A DNA stretch of 64,000 nt from Loxodes magnus. Taxonomy: Eukaryota > Ciliophora > Karyorelictea > Loxodida > Loxodidae. The stretch spans positions 62,001-126,000 of the forward strand of contig CAMPDV010000431.1 in NCBI GenBank assembly GCA_946699065.1. Direction: 5' to 3'. The notes beneath the pieces are model-generated. The model saw nothing but the letters and a program-made list of their open reading frames with translations, was not told the origin of the DNA and searched no databases. This document shows, one piece after another, positions 1 through 14,000 of this stretch (position 1 is the first letter of the stretch; the number at the start of each line of letters is the position of its first letter). Both the position numbers and the translations under genes were made by a program.

Positions 1-396
1 TCAGTTCCAATTTTATTTTTAAACATCTCTATGCTTTTCTTATTTAAATTATTAAATAGTATAAGGATTGATTATATGTAGATAAGTTATATGAGATTAT
101 TTAATTTAAATATAAATTTGAGATAGAAGATTATTTGTTATATATCTGATAGATAATTTTTTATAATTTAAATATCTCAATTTAAAATTTATCTACAACG
201 TATTTCTCTTTATTAACTTCAACTAGTTCATTTTAAATAATCAGTTTTCTAAAGCCATTTCTTATTATGAATTTACAACTTAATTTAATTTCAGGCTATT
301 AATTTAATATTTTTTATAAGGATTCCTTCTTATTTAATGTCTACTTAAAAATAGACTTCGGCTAGTTCCATTATTTCTATTTAATAGTCTCTTTTG

Positions 397-466
397 AAAT
401 TAATTGTTCTAGATGTTTTAGAACTTCTTTAGATTTAATTTCTAATAGACCTAGAACAATTAATTT
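397..466. repeat. Imperfect inverted repeat
   Basis: A 16-bp sequence at 397-412 is repeated exactly in inverted orientation at 451-466, around a 38-nt spacer. The match extends outward with mismatches to about 30 bp. It could be a hairpin-forming MITE-like remnant. The flanking first 700 bases are AT-rich and I see no recognisable gene in them. Confidence 0.45.
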
Positions 467-699
467 TAAGAATCTATTTATTTTTATTAACTTCATTTTT
501 AGAATGTGCTAAATTTCTAGATTGATATTCAGTCTTAGGTTATGCCTTTGTTGATTTATACATCTAGATACTTTTAAATATATTTATAAGGAAAATCATA
601 GATAATTTATAAGCATTTCCAACTATTAAAATATAAAGCAAAAGAAAGAAATAATCCTTAGTTTTAATTTTGAATAAATCTAAAACAAAATACAAATAG

Positions 700-2410
700 G
701 GTTTTCTATCTTCTCGTTAATAGTAGTTAATAGATAAATCATTAATTAATGCTAGTAATCTGGCAAGAATACAAATACTTTATAATTATTCTCTTTATAA
801 AAAGATAAAACTTAATGATTATTTTAAGTGTTCAAAAACAACAATTTCTCTTTAATAATTAAAGGAAATCAATTAGTATGAAATATATAGTTCTAATTTA
901 ACTATAGAGACAAATTAAAAATAAAGAAGGAGTTTGAATAGAATAAATTACTTTGATTTACTCTGATTTATACAATCCAAGATTAATTTTATAGTTCTAC
1001 ACTATATAGATGAAATTATTCAAAATTATTTATCTTTTTTAAAACTACCTTTGTATTTTAGAACAAATTTATCAAGTCTGATGTTAAAGATAAGGCTAAT
1101 CTAGACTTATAGAATTAATTTACAAAAGGAAATAAATTTAAAATATTATATATTAACAATTAAATAGTGATGAATGAGCTAATAGGAGAAAATAGCTTTT
1201 GCTTATTATTTTTTTATTTAAAGTTTCTTCCATTGGATTGCTCTTTAGATCTTTGAGCAATAAATAGATGGGAAGAGATAATTATAATGTGAATACCTAT
1301 TTAACATGCTATTTGTTCAAGATAGCTCATAAACCTTTTATAATTGTATAATAATTATAAAATAATTTTCTTATATTATGTCTTGAAATTTTGTTCTTGA
1401 TAAACAAACATCAAGCTAAAATTGTTTTAATATCACTTTAAATCATGATAAAATGAAGATTGAAATCATGCCTCAGAATCCTGATTTCAAGTAATAAAAT
1501 AACCATAAAAATCATTTGATTCAAGAAAATAAAAGTTCGACGAATAAATCATAAAAGAAAAATTAAAAATAATGCTAAAAATCACTTTATTTTGTAAATA
1601 TTTATTTCATAAAATTTCTTGTAAAGAAGAAATATTTTCTTAACTCTTAATAAACTTGGTGAGAGTATACTTCTATGATTTAAATTTTTATATAAGATTG
1701 ATATAATGAAGCAACATAATCATTAAGACGTTTGACATACTTTCATTTTTTAAAGAAAAATTTTATTTTTTCACCAGAATCTTGCTTTAGACTTACTTCA
1801 TAATTGAATGTTAGTTGTTTTCCTGAAATTTTGATGTTTACATTATGCAAACAACCAAAATTATTATTTTTTTATACAACATATATATACCTTTGAGCCC
1901 CTACTCACTCAAATACTAATTAATTTAATATTTAGAGATTATTTTCCTTTTCTGAAATGGCTAGAGCTATGAGGGATTCTTAATAAAAATTAACTTAATA
2001 TGTTTATAAATGGAATATGCTGAATTTAGAGATTTAAAAGATTGCAATACTGCTAAATTATTATGTTTCTACACTTTTTAATTAACATTTCTCCTAATCT
2101 TCACTTAAATTTTTTTTTCCTTCTTAACATAATGGACTATTTATTCTTCTATCTCTCTATAGGTTGAATTTAATAATTAAAGGCACTAAATCTCTTGAGT
2201 CCTGGTAACATTGGCAAAATTAAAAATTCTTATAATTTCTCTAATGAGTTACTTAAAATTAATTTTATAAATTGTTGTAATTATTTCTTAGCTTCCTAAT
2301 TATTTCCTTCGCTTATAGATAAAAATCTCTTAATTGCTCTTTAAATATACTATTTATTATTCTTGCTCAACTAAAATTACCAAAATAAATTTTTACATTG
2401 TATATATATT
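700..2410 (-). CDS. Probable minus-strand coding region, unknown protein
   Basis: Read on the minus strand with TAA/TAG=Gln and TGA=Trp, one frame gives about 570 codons of protein-like sequence, including Gly, Pro, Cys, Trp and charged residues as well as the Ile/Lys/Asn that this base composition forces. The amino-terminal part is Gln/Lys/Leu rich and helical. The carboxy-terminal half has several hydrophobic stretches that may be membrane segments. No start codon is obvious at the upstream end and no domain was recognised. It may be a gene fragment next to the Gag-like ORF. Because every frame is open under this code, the call rests on composition only. Confidence 0.35.
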
Positions 2411-2463
2411 ACTAAATTAAAAAGTTTAAATTGGAGTTTAGTGAACTTGGAGGACTTTCAACC

Positions 2464-3171
2464 TCATTTCACAGGACCAGTTTGATAACCTGGCTGGACA
2501 GCTCCCTTCAGAACTTTTTCTTCAGTCGCCTTGGATTGTGTACCACTTCGGTTTGTAGATTTGACCTCCTGACGGATAAAATTAGTTACAGAATTATCGT
2601 TTAATCTTATCCTAATATTAGTACTATTATTTTTCTTATTATTTTCTATTCCAGTACTATTATTTAATTAATTTCAATTTCTAACATTGTCTATATTTAT
2701 GTGCAGTATTTTGCATACAAAACATCTTGGTTTATTCCTAATTCATTTCTTGTCTGGACTCCTCGGTAAATTAGTAGCTCCTTCTATGTCCATTGTATCT
2801 TGAATTGTCCTAACTTTGAATTCCTACTACTGTTGCTACTTGCTGTTCTCTTCAAGCACAGTTGTTCTCTGCTGCAGTAATCCCATTTCCCTGAAGAAAG
2901 TGTTTTGCTCTCGATCATAGACTTCCCAGAAGCTTTCTTTCCAATCCTTGAGCTCAGTAACTTGATTTTTTAGAGCTCTATTCTCTAATCGTAGCTTCTT
3001 TACTTCCTCCTTCAGGTCAGAGAATGCGATTAAAATTTATGCCTGTTCTTCCTGGAACTGTGGCATCGCAAACTCTCGCACGGCTGCTGCTTCTTGCGTC
3101 TCCAGCACCTTTCTAGGTCCTTCCTCTTCAGTTGGTGTCAACAGGGTAGCCTTTTGGCGCTTTTGTCCCAT
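2464..3171 (-). CDS. Gag-like coiled-coil protein of a retroelement
   Basis: A 236-codon ORF starts at ATG 3171 and runs to a TGA at 2464-2466, with a second in-frame TGA two codons later. The first 130 residues are charged (a Glu-rich run after a basic start) with a long predicted coiled coil (LKEEVKKLRLEN). A CFVCK...H pattern follows, resembling a degenerate zinc knuckle, then a Ser/Asn/Thr-rich tail. Two internal TGA codons fall where Trp is reasonable. Base composition is far less AT-biased than the surroundings, and Gln is mostly CAG/CAA instead of TAA/TAG, as expected for a recently arrived mobile element. No reverse transcriptase was found beside it. The Gag assignment is inference from architecture; any coiled-coil protein is the alternative. 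Confidence 0.55.
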
Positions 3172-3584
3172 CTTTTAGGTTGGCCTAGAAGTTCCTAGTT
3201 GAGTCTATATTCTTGAAGGTTTTGAGAAGAAGATTATTTCTAGGAAGAAGATGTGTGAGTTAAATATGAGGGTTCTTACTTTCTCTCCTCTTTTTAGGAG
3301 GTGGTATAAAAGCCTTTCTTGAGCCCTTCTACCATTTTTTCTCAATTTTTACATTTTTAAGTGTAAATTTATTTAGCCAACTTACTTGTTTTTGAGTAAT
3401 GAATTAAGTTGGACATGAATATTTTCAGCTATCAAATTCTGTTATAGTACTTACTCTTTATATTATATAATCTAATTTCTTAGAAGAGAATAAAATCCTT
3501 CAGTCAGTCCACATTTTTAGATTTAAATACATTTAAAATAAAATAAATTATTTAATTTAGCTTCTACTCAGTTAGACTTATAAA
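3172..3584. other. Intergenic region with TATA-like motif
   Basis: This is the upstream region of two divergently transcribed genes, the Gag-like ORF on the minus strand and Cys-rich copy 1 on the plus strand. It contains GGTATAAAAG near 3303 on the plus strand, which resembles a TATA box but lies 280 bp upstream of the nearest plus-strand ATG. Nothing else is recognised. Confidence 0.3.
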
Positions 3585-6500
3585 ATGGAACTGTAAATAA
3601 TAATTCTAACACTTTTTATCTGATTGCTTACTTTTAGAATGGTACAAACTCAAACCTCTGGCCTTGTTAAAATAACTTGAAACTATAAAGCATTTTGATA
3701 AGCTTAACCAGTAAAAACTTTACAATAATATGGGATAGAGTCGACTTAAAATAATTCTTCTTTTTCATTAACATTCTGAATTTATAATTATTGCCTGATA
3801 GAGGATAAAATAAGCTTTTTTTAAATATCTGAAAGTAATGCTACTTATTATAATAGCTTTAGCATATACAGCTAATAAACTCAGACTAAGGATTTAGTTA
3901 TATAAACTTTAGTAAATTTTACTTCTGCTAACTAAACTTACTATTATGCCGCGAATATTACTGTACCAAATTCTTGTAACTAATGAATGTTTATAGGAAT
4001 AAAATATTGAGAATAATAAGATTTATCAGGTAGAATTAATATTTGTAGTACTCAGTTTTAATATAAAGGATTATAATTAAGTTGTAATGATTCAAATATA
4101 TTAGAATAGTACTACTTTAAGTATTTCTCTAGCAATGCAAGGGTTTATATTTTGTCTTATAATTTAAGTGTTACTTAAATCCAATTATTATAGACCTTAT
4201 TTTGAGTTAAAAATTCAATAGGTATAGATTATTTCTTTACACAGGCTTTAATAAGAATACCTTGCTTATAAGTTTTTGGAAGCTATTGTAATGGACCTGA
4301 AGTAACAGACTGCTAAGATTATTAGTTTTATAATTTAACTGATAAAAATATTCCATATCAATCTTATAGAGGAAAAACAAATAATTAGATTTAAATGTAT
4401 GATGTAGATGCTAATTTACTTATAGCATATTCTAGAGATTAGTTTAGTTTCTCCACTTGAATTAAAAGTGACTGTTTAAATACAAATATTTAAATCATTT
4501 GACAAATCGAAAGTGCATATCTATGCTATTAAGCTAATTAAGTTTAGAACAATCAGCATAAATTTTAGATTAAATGGAGTTTTAGTAGTAATTTAACTTA
4601 AGCAATCTCTTTGTTTTAATCGTAAGAATTTTTAAGTTGCCAAAACTGAATATTCATAGGTATTTCAGTAAATATAACTAAAAAATATTTATAAGCAAGC
4701 ATTATTATTCCTTCTTATAATAAAATATCTAATTTTTCTCTATCTTATTCTTCAAATTGAGCAATTTATTTAAATTCAACTTAATAATTAGGAGGTAATA
4801 GTTTAAACAATTTTGAAGGGCTTATTTTATAACCTAGATTCTATCTATTTTATTCTAATCTCAGTTAAGATAATTTTACTAATATTGCTTTATCATAAAC
4901 TCCTTGCTTTCTAGAAACTAGTTGTGATACATGTTCATCACCAGAAATTTAAAATTGCTAAACCAACTTAAAATTTATAGAATTATCTGATAAGCCTCTT
5001 AAAGCTTTAGTACCTCAAGAGATATAAAATAAAACTTTTAATGATTTTGAATATAATCCTTAAATATACTCCTCAAATGTATGATCAATAAGCTTTTGAC
5101 TTAAAAATTTAGAATAAACTAACTAAGAATAAATTTTAGTTACAATAGCAAACTATTATTGAATAACAACATAGTATGATGAAGCTTAGCAAGATTAGTT
5201 AATTAGATTAAGAAACACTAGTCATTCTATTTTATAACTTAGTATTTCAACCGATAGAAGCACCTGATTCTTTCTTTCAATTACTTTCTAAAAATCCTAG
5301 AACAAAATCGAGATTTGCTCTATTGATTAAATAAAGCCAATAACTCTACTTTGTTAAAATTCTTATGCTGCAATTTAGCAAATTGATTAAGCATCACTTA
5401 TATAATGAAAAAATACTACAAATTTTAATGGTTCAATGCTATAGCCAAGATTTTATACCTACGATTAATAAATAAATTAAACTGATTGAATCTAAATAAT
5501 TACTTATGATAATCCATGTGTCTTGTTTAGCTAATTCGAATGCATTTCTCCTGATATAAAAGATGATTATCATCTTCCTTTTTTAAATTTCACTAAAAAC
5601 TAAACAGAAACTAATATAAGTAATTCAGATGATTCTATTTAATATACATTTTAAGATTTTAACTACGATCCTTCTAAATATTCCTCTTTAAGCTATAGTA
5701 TAAGTTTATGATTCTAAAATATATAATAAGTTTCAGGATAGAGAAGACAAAGAAATTTATAGTAAAATAAATAAAGAATAGTTTGCTAAATAACTAAGCT
5801 TTATTCTAAATCTATTACTATAGCAATAATACAATTAAATAACTCATTTTCAGAAATTTAAGTACTATTAATACCAAGTTCTAATTTCACTTACACTAAG
5901 TTAATAGAAAATTAGAAATGATACTTCCTTTCTATAAGTTTAAGATGACCTTAAGATATAACTATTTGCTTATAAAAGTATTAGTATAATGTTAATGTAG
6001 CTTGCGATTCTTTAAAGTCTAATTTTATTTAATTTGATAAGTGAAGTAAGATAATTCTAGGATCAAATGATTAATAAGATAACTTTAATGGATAAATTTG
6101 AGATTTTTAATTTTATATCTTCGATACTTTCTTAACTTTCTAAGATTCTTAATAAATATTTACTAATAATTGATGCTCTTAAAAGTGTTAGTGAAGTACA
6201 TGTAAGAGTCCTAATTTATAAAGTTGTACTCCATGTAATAAAACTTGTAAAGACTGTTTAGCTGAAGATATAAATAAATGTACTAGTTGCTTTGATGGTT
6301 ATTGACATGAGAGTAGTACTAATGCATGTAAACTATGCTCAGATTAAATATAAAATTGTTAAGCATGTGATTTCTAGGATAGCATAATTATTTGTAATAT
6401 TTGTAGTGGAGAGTATATTTTAGACTAAATATTAAATACATGTAAAGCTTGCTGAGACTTAATATAGAATTGTACTTAATGTACTTAAACTACTCAAATT

Positions 6501-8942
6501 ATTTGTAATAGTTGCTAATTAGATTATTTACTCTTAAATAATGAATGTATTGGATGCTCTTTTAATAATTGTTAGTAATGCAATAATGATTTTTCTAAAT
6601 GTATCTACTGCAAAGATGGTTATTTCCTAGATTAAAATAATAATTGTCAACCTTGCTCATTAATAGATCAGATGTGTATCAAATGCACAAACCAAGCTGA
6701 ATGTCTATAATGTTAATAGCCTCTTAAGGTATCTGGAAATTAATGCTTACCAAATTGTTTAAGCTACTAATAAGATTCTAACCACGATTAAGTATGTGAA
6801 AATTGCAGCAAAGTTATCCCTTCATGTAATGAATGTAATGAGAAAGGAGAATAATGCTTTAAGTGTTAAAACGAATATATAAATAAAGTAAAAGAATGTA
6901 CTAAATGTAGTGATGAAATTCCAAACTGTGCCACTTGTGAAGATAGTAAATGCATCCAGTGTAATCAAAATTTTCTATTATTGAAAGAAAAATGTGTTGA
7001 AAGTTGTCCTGTCGATACTTATATTTCATAATATCAAGAATGTAAAAAGTGCGATAGACTTTTTGATAATTGTGAGAAATGTAATAGAGAATAATGCATA
7101 TAATGTAAAGAATAATTTAAATTGGTTGAATAGTGTCCTACTTGTAATAATATATAATACTGCATTTAATGTTAAAAGTATATTACTTAAAATAATATCT
7201 GCATAAGTTAATGTGATCAAGGGTATTAAATCTGCTAATAATGCAAGGAAGGATTTTTTTTACAAAATTAAATGTGCCTAGATTAATCAAATAATTGAAA
7301 TAATGAAGAAAAATAGGAAATAGAGCAAGAATAAGAATTAGAAGAGTAAAGTGAGTAAAAAGAACAGGAACAAGAAGAGTAGAGTGACTAAAAAGAAGAA
7401 GAATAAGAACAAATTTAAGAACATGAATAAGAGCAAGAATGAGAAGAGTCGAGTGAATAAAACGAAGAAAGATGGGGTGATTAAAGTAATTTAGAAAATT
7501 ATAGTAAAGTTCCTAAAGATATGAACGACTTAAATTTAGCCTAGAATGAGGAAAAATTTATAAAATAAATTTAAATTTTTTGCTTAATAATAGCGACTAT
7601 AACTGCTGCAGCAGGATATTCTACTTTAGTTGCAAGTTAAGGATCCTCAGATTGCTGCTAATAGTTTTGGGTTGCTTAATGTTTAGACGAAATGATCAAA
7701 CTAACAGGCTTCATATCGGTGATGATGCCTAATGTTTTATAAGCTCTTTATATAGTAACTAAAGATTTGAAATAGATAATAATAGATTTACTTGGAGTTA
7801 ACTTGGATTCTAAAATAGAGTCTTAAGGAAAAATATGATATAACTTATAAATCTAAAGCATTAATTCCTCTACCTTTATTTCGAATGGGATCAGTGAACT
7901 GTTCGACGTTTGTATATGCTGTGCTATATTTTATATAATTTGAGAATTAAGAAATTTGGATAATAAATTAGGAAATTATATGAAAAGAATGTATGAAAAT
8001 TATAGATATTCAGCCTTTATAAGAACAGGTATGAATGTATCTTTAGGGTTAATGATTTCTATTTTATTATAGATTAGATTTTCAAGTCTGAAAGATTTAT
8101 ACGTTACTTTTAATACTTTTATCTCTTATTTCTTTTTAGTAAGTTATAATATACAGATTCTAATGATAGCTTTCTGTTATGTAGTATTCACTCAGATAAA
8201 AAAATATAAATAAGCAAATCTAGCAATACTAAAAGCTTAAGAAGTAACTATGGAACTAATATTAGAAAAGAGGTAAATAGAATAAAGATTCAACAGTTTA
8301 TTTTGTGAGCTTAAAGAAAATAATAAACCTGGAGCTTTATATTTCTATGCTATTTTTCTTATGAGAAGAGTAGTAGTTGTATTAATCATGATTATAGGTT
8401 AAGAATATCCAGAACTTTAAATATCAATGACTTTATTTTTATAGTTCATGTGGATTTCCTATTTGATAAAAACTAAACCATTGAAGCATTAATTTATACT
8501 TATAGTGACTATTATCAATGAAGTTTGAATTTTTATTTTGCTTCTCTAGTTTTCATTTTACATCCATCCAATTAGTAGTAGAATAGAAGATTTTGCATTT
8601 TCCGTTGTAATAGTTACTATGCTTTTATTACTGTTTAATTATCTTTTTGCTTTAGCTCTAATTATTTATAATTTTCATAAGTGGAGAAGAGAGTAAGCAA
8701 AAGTAAAGAATTTTTAAGTATAGAATGACTAAAATACTACATAGCACTAAATCCACAATACTCCTACTTCAAGGGATCAATACACAGATAAATTTCCTAA
8801 TGAATCAGTTTTAAAAGAGTAAAATAGCCAAACTCAAGTCTAGGAATTGCAAGGTGATAGGTTTTATAACCAAATTCAAATATAGGAAATGCAAAGCGAT
8901 AGATTATTTTTTAAGAAGAAAGAGGAAGATTGAGAGAAATGA
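3585..8942 (+). CDS. Large Cys-rich multi-pass membrane protein, copy 1
   Basis: A single 1,786-codon frame runs from ATG 3585 to TGA 8940-8942. Residues 1-24 form a signal peptide (MELQIIILTLFIWLLTFR). The ectodomain first carries a laminin-G/lectin-like region with FSTWIKSD and NWIFIG motifs. Residues about 870-1235 are furin/growth-factor-receptor-type CxxC repeats. A Glu/Gln-rich acidic linker covers about 1240-1330, several membrane segments lie between about 1330 and 1700, and a Gln-rich cytoplasmic tail ends the protein. Internal TGA codons, for example at 3621, 6303, 6453, 7296, 7941, 8526 and 8931, are all in this frame, and several align with Trp in copies 2 and 3. No introns are needed. 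Such proteins in ciliates are usually surface proteins of unknown ligand. The domain order is seen in the sequence; the function is not known. Confidence 0.9.
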
Positions 8943-9143
8943 AACCTTAACCTAAAGCTTTATATATAAGTATTTAAAATTAAAAATTTAAATTAATTTT
9001 AGGTTTTCTCTTATATATCCCTCATATATTTACAATTATTATTTTAGTAAATTTAATCCCAATCCATAAACATTGATCTTTAGATAATTTCATTTGGTTA
9101 TAAGTAAAAATAAAAAAATTAAATTTAAGAACTTAAGAAAGTC

Positions 9144-11078
9144 ATGGATAGTCATTAAGTAAATTATAATAGCCAAGCTCTTAATAATTAATCTTTTCAG
9201 TTTATATAAAGGAGCTTAATATTTTAAGATAACCTTTATAAAATTTATTTTCTAAAATATTATCTTATTAACTAGTTAAAAGTTGATAATATTAATAGAT
9301 ACAAAGTCTAATTTATTAAAATAATAGCTTAATAATCATAAATATAATTAAATTATTTTATTACTGAATCTAATATTTAATTATATATAATGAAAGAGAT
9401 TCTTAAAGAATAAAATAATCCTATTATAAAGTCTTTTAATAGAATAGACTTTAATTATAAACAGTTTCATAAAACCACTTTAGATATTAAGCTTTATATA
9501 TAAATTAAAGATATTTAATCTATCTAAGCAAACAAATAATATTTCTATCAATAACTTTTAAAATTCTATTCTTGCTATGAAATTTCAATATCTTTGAGTT
9601 ATTTTAACCAAATAATTCAGTTTAATAGGAGAGCTTTATTCTTTTTCTTTTTAACCTAAATTTATAAAATTTTTACATTTATATAAACTAAACTTAGTAA
9701 GTATTTGTGAAACAACTAAAGCAATATCAGATGGTTTTCTTTATGTTTGAGTTGAAAGTATTCTAATTTGGCAATTCTCCAAAAATTCTGGTGGTGGATC
9801 TTCTATTAAATGATTAACTTTAAAGCTAAGCTTTTCTAATAATAACTTTGATTTAAAATTTAATGAAAATTATACATTGGATCTTTGATTTTATATTTGA
9901 TTGATAGAAATGAATCTAGTAAAGATAAATTTTTACAGCTAAGAAGAGTATTTCTGCATTAAAATTCGAAATATCTACCTATTAAACTTCCAATTTTAAA
10001 CTACACTTTTTAATGATTAACTGCTACAAAATATTCTACAATGATCCTAATAAACTTTATTATCATATGATACTGCTATAAGTTAGATTTTATAGACTTA
10101 AATAGGATATTTTTGCTTAAAGTAGCTATATAATTGAATAGAAAATAGTAAATTATAAATAAATTTAGCTAATAAAATAAAGCAAGCTTGCTATTTAACT
10201 AATACAAAAATAGCAAAATGAGCGCTTTTGTTTTCTATCCTTTAAGATGTAATTTCATTAATGAGATTATAAGATGTCTTCTTTTCTCTAAAAAATTATA
10301 TTCTTAAAAATTTAAATATTACATAGCTTTTCAACTATAAACCTTCCTAAAGAAGAGTTATGACCATTTCTCATACAGAAGCTTGTTTATATCACTCTAA
10401 ATGTTTTTAAGTTATATTTCTATACTTTAAACAATGATCAAATGCTTAGAAATTTTAATTCTACTATCATGTATAGATCTTGTTGAAAGACTCAGTAGCA
10501 AAGCTCTATATAATTTCATGTAATATAAATTTGCATCTATAATTCAGTCGAAACTTAAAAGACAAAGCAAAAGCTGTGAAATAAGATTAAGAAATAGCAA
10601 AAGATAAATAATTTAATATATAACTGGGATTTAATCTACTATAGTATAGGAAAAAGATTAAGAATATGAGAATTAAAATAAAAATAAAAGAGAAATTGCT
10701 TTATATCATTTTTAGAAGGAACTAAATTAAGCTAGCATAAACAATAAATTTCATAGTTTAGAATCAGACTTAAAATCAGGAAATAAATAATCATTTGGGA
10801 GTAATAAGGATCTAAATAAAAGTAGAACAACAAATGTATTAAGAGAAAATATCTTTATTTAAAATATTTTATCCTTATAAAAGATTCTTTTAGTAAAAAT
10901 CTAACCATTACCACCTTCTAACAATTACCTTTAAGGATAAATTACATTTTTAATTTAATAACAAAATTAAAAGATAAATGAAGAAAGGCTGTATAAGTAA
11001 ACTAAGGCTGAACTTGATAAAAAGGCACAAAAATTGGGAAATATAATTTAATTAAATTTTAGCAAAATTTGTTAATGA
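9144..11078 (+). CDS. Probable plus-strand gene, unknown protein
   Basis: From ATG 9144 one frame gives 644 protein-like codons to TGA 11076-11078. The opening MDSHQVNYNSQALNNQ looks like a genuine start. The middle is Leu/Phe/Tyr-rich with possible membrane segments. The end is hydrophilic and probably helical (ERLYKQTKAELDKKAQ). Six internal TGA codons would be Trp. It follows copy 1 by 200 bp in the same direction, and an ATG in another frame begins one base after its stop, so it may be the first part of the next ORF, separated by an unrecognised intron or indel. No family was recognised. Confidence 0.4.
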
Positions 11079-11079
11079 A

Positions 11080-14000
11080 ATGAAAGAATAAATATATTTC
11101 TCTATTTATAGCTTTAAAAAAATTTAACTTGGTCTTTTAAAAATAACGAAAGAATTAATTTCCTAATTTAGAGAATATAATAGCTTAAGAATGTATGAGT
11201 ATGAATATCAATAGTTTAAATTATAAGAATTAATGTTAAGTCTAATACTTATATAATAATTTTCAGAAAATAAATTAATACTTATTTATACCTTACAATT
11301 AGATGAACACTTTTAAAATTAAATAGATTTTAAGTAAATTATAAAAAGCATATTATAAATATAAAAATAGAAAATATTAATTTCTTAGTAACAACAAAAA
11401 GATTACAAGTATAACTATGCTTAAGATTATACAATTGTTTAATTTATCTCTCCTAAAAGCTATTAGATAATTAATAAAATATTATATGAATAAAAAAGCT
11501 CTAAAATTCTTATAAATTAAATTATATCTCTAATTATAAATTTCTTGGCTATTCAATTTATATTTCAAAGATAATTAAAAATAAAATATTTTGCTTTTAC
11601 TAGGATTGATGTTCATTCTTAAGATTAATTAAGATTTAATAAATTTTAAATAAAGCTATAAATTCTTGATTGATATAAATGAGTTTTAATAATTGAATAT
11701 AAATTTCTAAAATTAAAGTTATTAAGATAAGAAAGTTAATTTATTTTTAAGTTTATTATATTTATCATTTTGACTATTATTAGCTTTATTAAATCTATTT
11801 TATTTTGTAAATTAAATTTATTTTATAAGAGATAAATACTTTTATAAATAAATGTTTGCTTGCAAAATTGATGTAAAGAAATTTATTAATAATATTCATC
11901 ATTACTAATTACTTTACTATTCTTTTAATTTAACCTAAACAAGAACATAACTCTATTATTTTATTCAATCAAGAAATTTTTTTTTCCTCTTCATAAATTT
12001 AATTAATACCATCAAATAGAAAAAGTTATTAACTAATAAGTTCAACTAAGAATTTTAATCTTCAATTAACTAAAAGATTTGTTGTGAACAAAACCCATAT
12101 ATCTTTTTAAGAATTATTTAATAGAAAATTAAAAGTTTTAAACAGCTATTGCTTTATCTTCTAAACTCTTTTAGATAGCCTTTTTAAGATAAAATGTAAA
12201 TCAATATACTTCCTAAGCTTTGATATTTTAAAAAAGACGAATAAAATACTATTAAAACCCTTTTTAATTGTTTATTTAAGAGATTAGGGATATATTTAAA
12301 AAATATACTAAATGATAGAAGAATTATAATAATAATTACTATTAGCTTATACCTAAAGATTTGAGCTAATATATTCTAGTATAAAGCTAAAAATAGTTAT
12401 ATAAATATAGTTAAAAATACCAACTTCAAGAAATATAAAGTTATATTTAGAATTAATAACCTTTAACTATTAAATTTGATAATAGAAATTTAAATAGATT
12501 TATTAAGAAATATAATTCTAATTCATTTATATATTATTATAAATATAGATAATTTAAGCAGAATTTCACTATCATTTTATTTTTATTATATTTATATTAT
12601 CATTGCTTTTATTTTTTCATATCTATAATTAAGAATAAATTGATAGTGATAATTTAATCTGAAACTAGCCTTTAATATCAATAAATTAGCCAATAATTCT
12701 CTTATAATTTAAAATATTGTTATTAAAAATATATAGACTTTGATAAATAATAAATATATCAAATATTATACATTATAGCTAATTTTAGATTCTTAATTCT
12801 ATTTTCAATTTATCTCTTATTATATAAGCTTTCTTTATTTTTTAGGGTTTAACACCATAATTTAACTTTGTAAATTAGAAAAAGCTATAAGCTGCTTGTT
12901 TAAATTATTATTTTTTAATTGTCTTAAAATAAGATAATAATAATAATTATAATTAATTAAAGTGATACCACCTTTCATTAGGATCATCACTGATATAATG
13001 TTTATAAATGTTAAAAAAAGTATTCTGGATATTAATAAAGAATAATTATTAGCATAATTTTAAATTTTAGATAATAATCTATTTTAGTATTTATGATACT
13101 TATTTATTTTAAACTATTACACTTTTTTAATTTTTTATCTCTGTATATCCTTATCATTGTTAAAATAGAAACTTCAATTCTTACTTTTAACAAGGAATAT
13201 AAAAATATTTATTAAATAAGCAGATACTTTTATAAGATAGAAAAGCTTTGGTATAAATAATAGTTATAATATAAAAGGAAATTATAATTTTATTTATTTA
13301 TTTAGTAAATGATATAGCTTATAACACATTTATTAGACTAAAATAACTAATCATAACTTTATCTTATATATTATTATTATAGCCTCTTTAACTTTAATAG
13401 GTTATTTAAGCAATTATAATTATATAGCATATCATCGTTTTTTGAAAATAATTGCCATTCTAATAAATTTGCTTTAGAAATTTCCCCACTTTATCAGCTT
13501 CTCGATTTTTAATTTAAATTTCCTCACTACTTCTTTTAATAATTGCATTAATGTAATATAATAAAGAATTATCTAAATAATAAATCAGAGGTCTAGTATT
13601 AAATAGTTATATAGATTACTCATATAGGCTAGACTAAATAACAATAATAATAAAAATAAAATAAATAATTGTAATTAAGCTAATGAAAGTATAAGATAAA
13701 AGTTTTTAAAAACAATTATAAAAAAATAATTGATAACTATATAAATTAGTTTTATATATCAATTTTCATAATTTAAGGAAGCTAGTAAGAAGTTTTTTCA
13801 TAATATTACACTCTATCTTTAGACATTAAGATTAGAAAGTTAAATAAAAATAAAAATAAAAATAAAAATTTTATAATTGTTTATGCTTGGAAGACTTAAT
13901 ATTTTAAATTTTAGTAGTTAACTAGGAAGGGTTAGAATCATAATTAATTGCAAAAAAAAGAAGAGCAAAATATAAAAAACTTAATAGATGCATCTTTTAT

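Noticed and set aside
6994..7220. Short standard-code ORFs on both strands inside copy 1
   Set aside because: They are shadows of the CxxC-repeat region of the Cys-rich protein, read in wrong frames.
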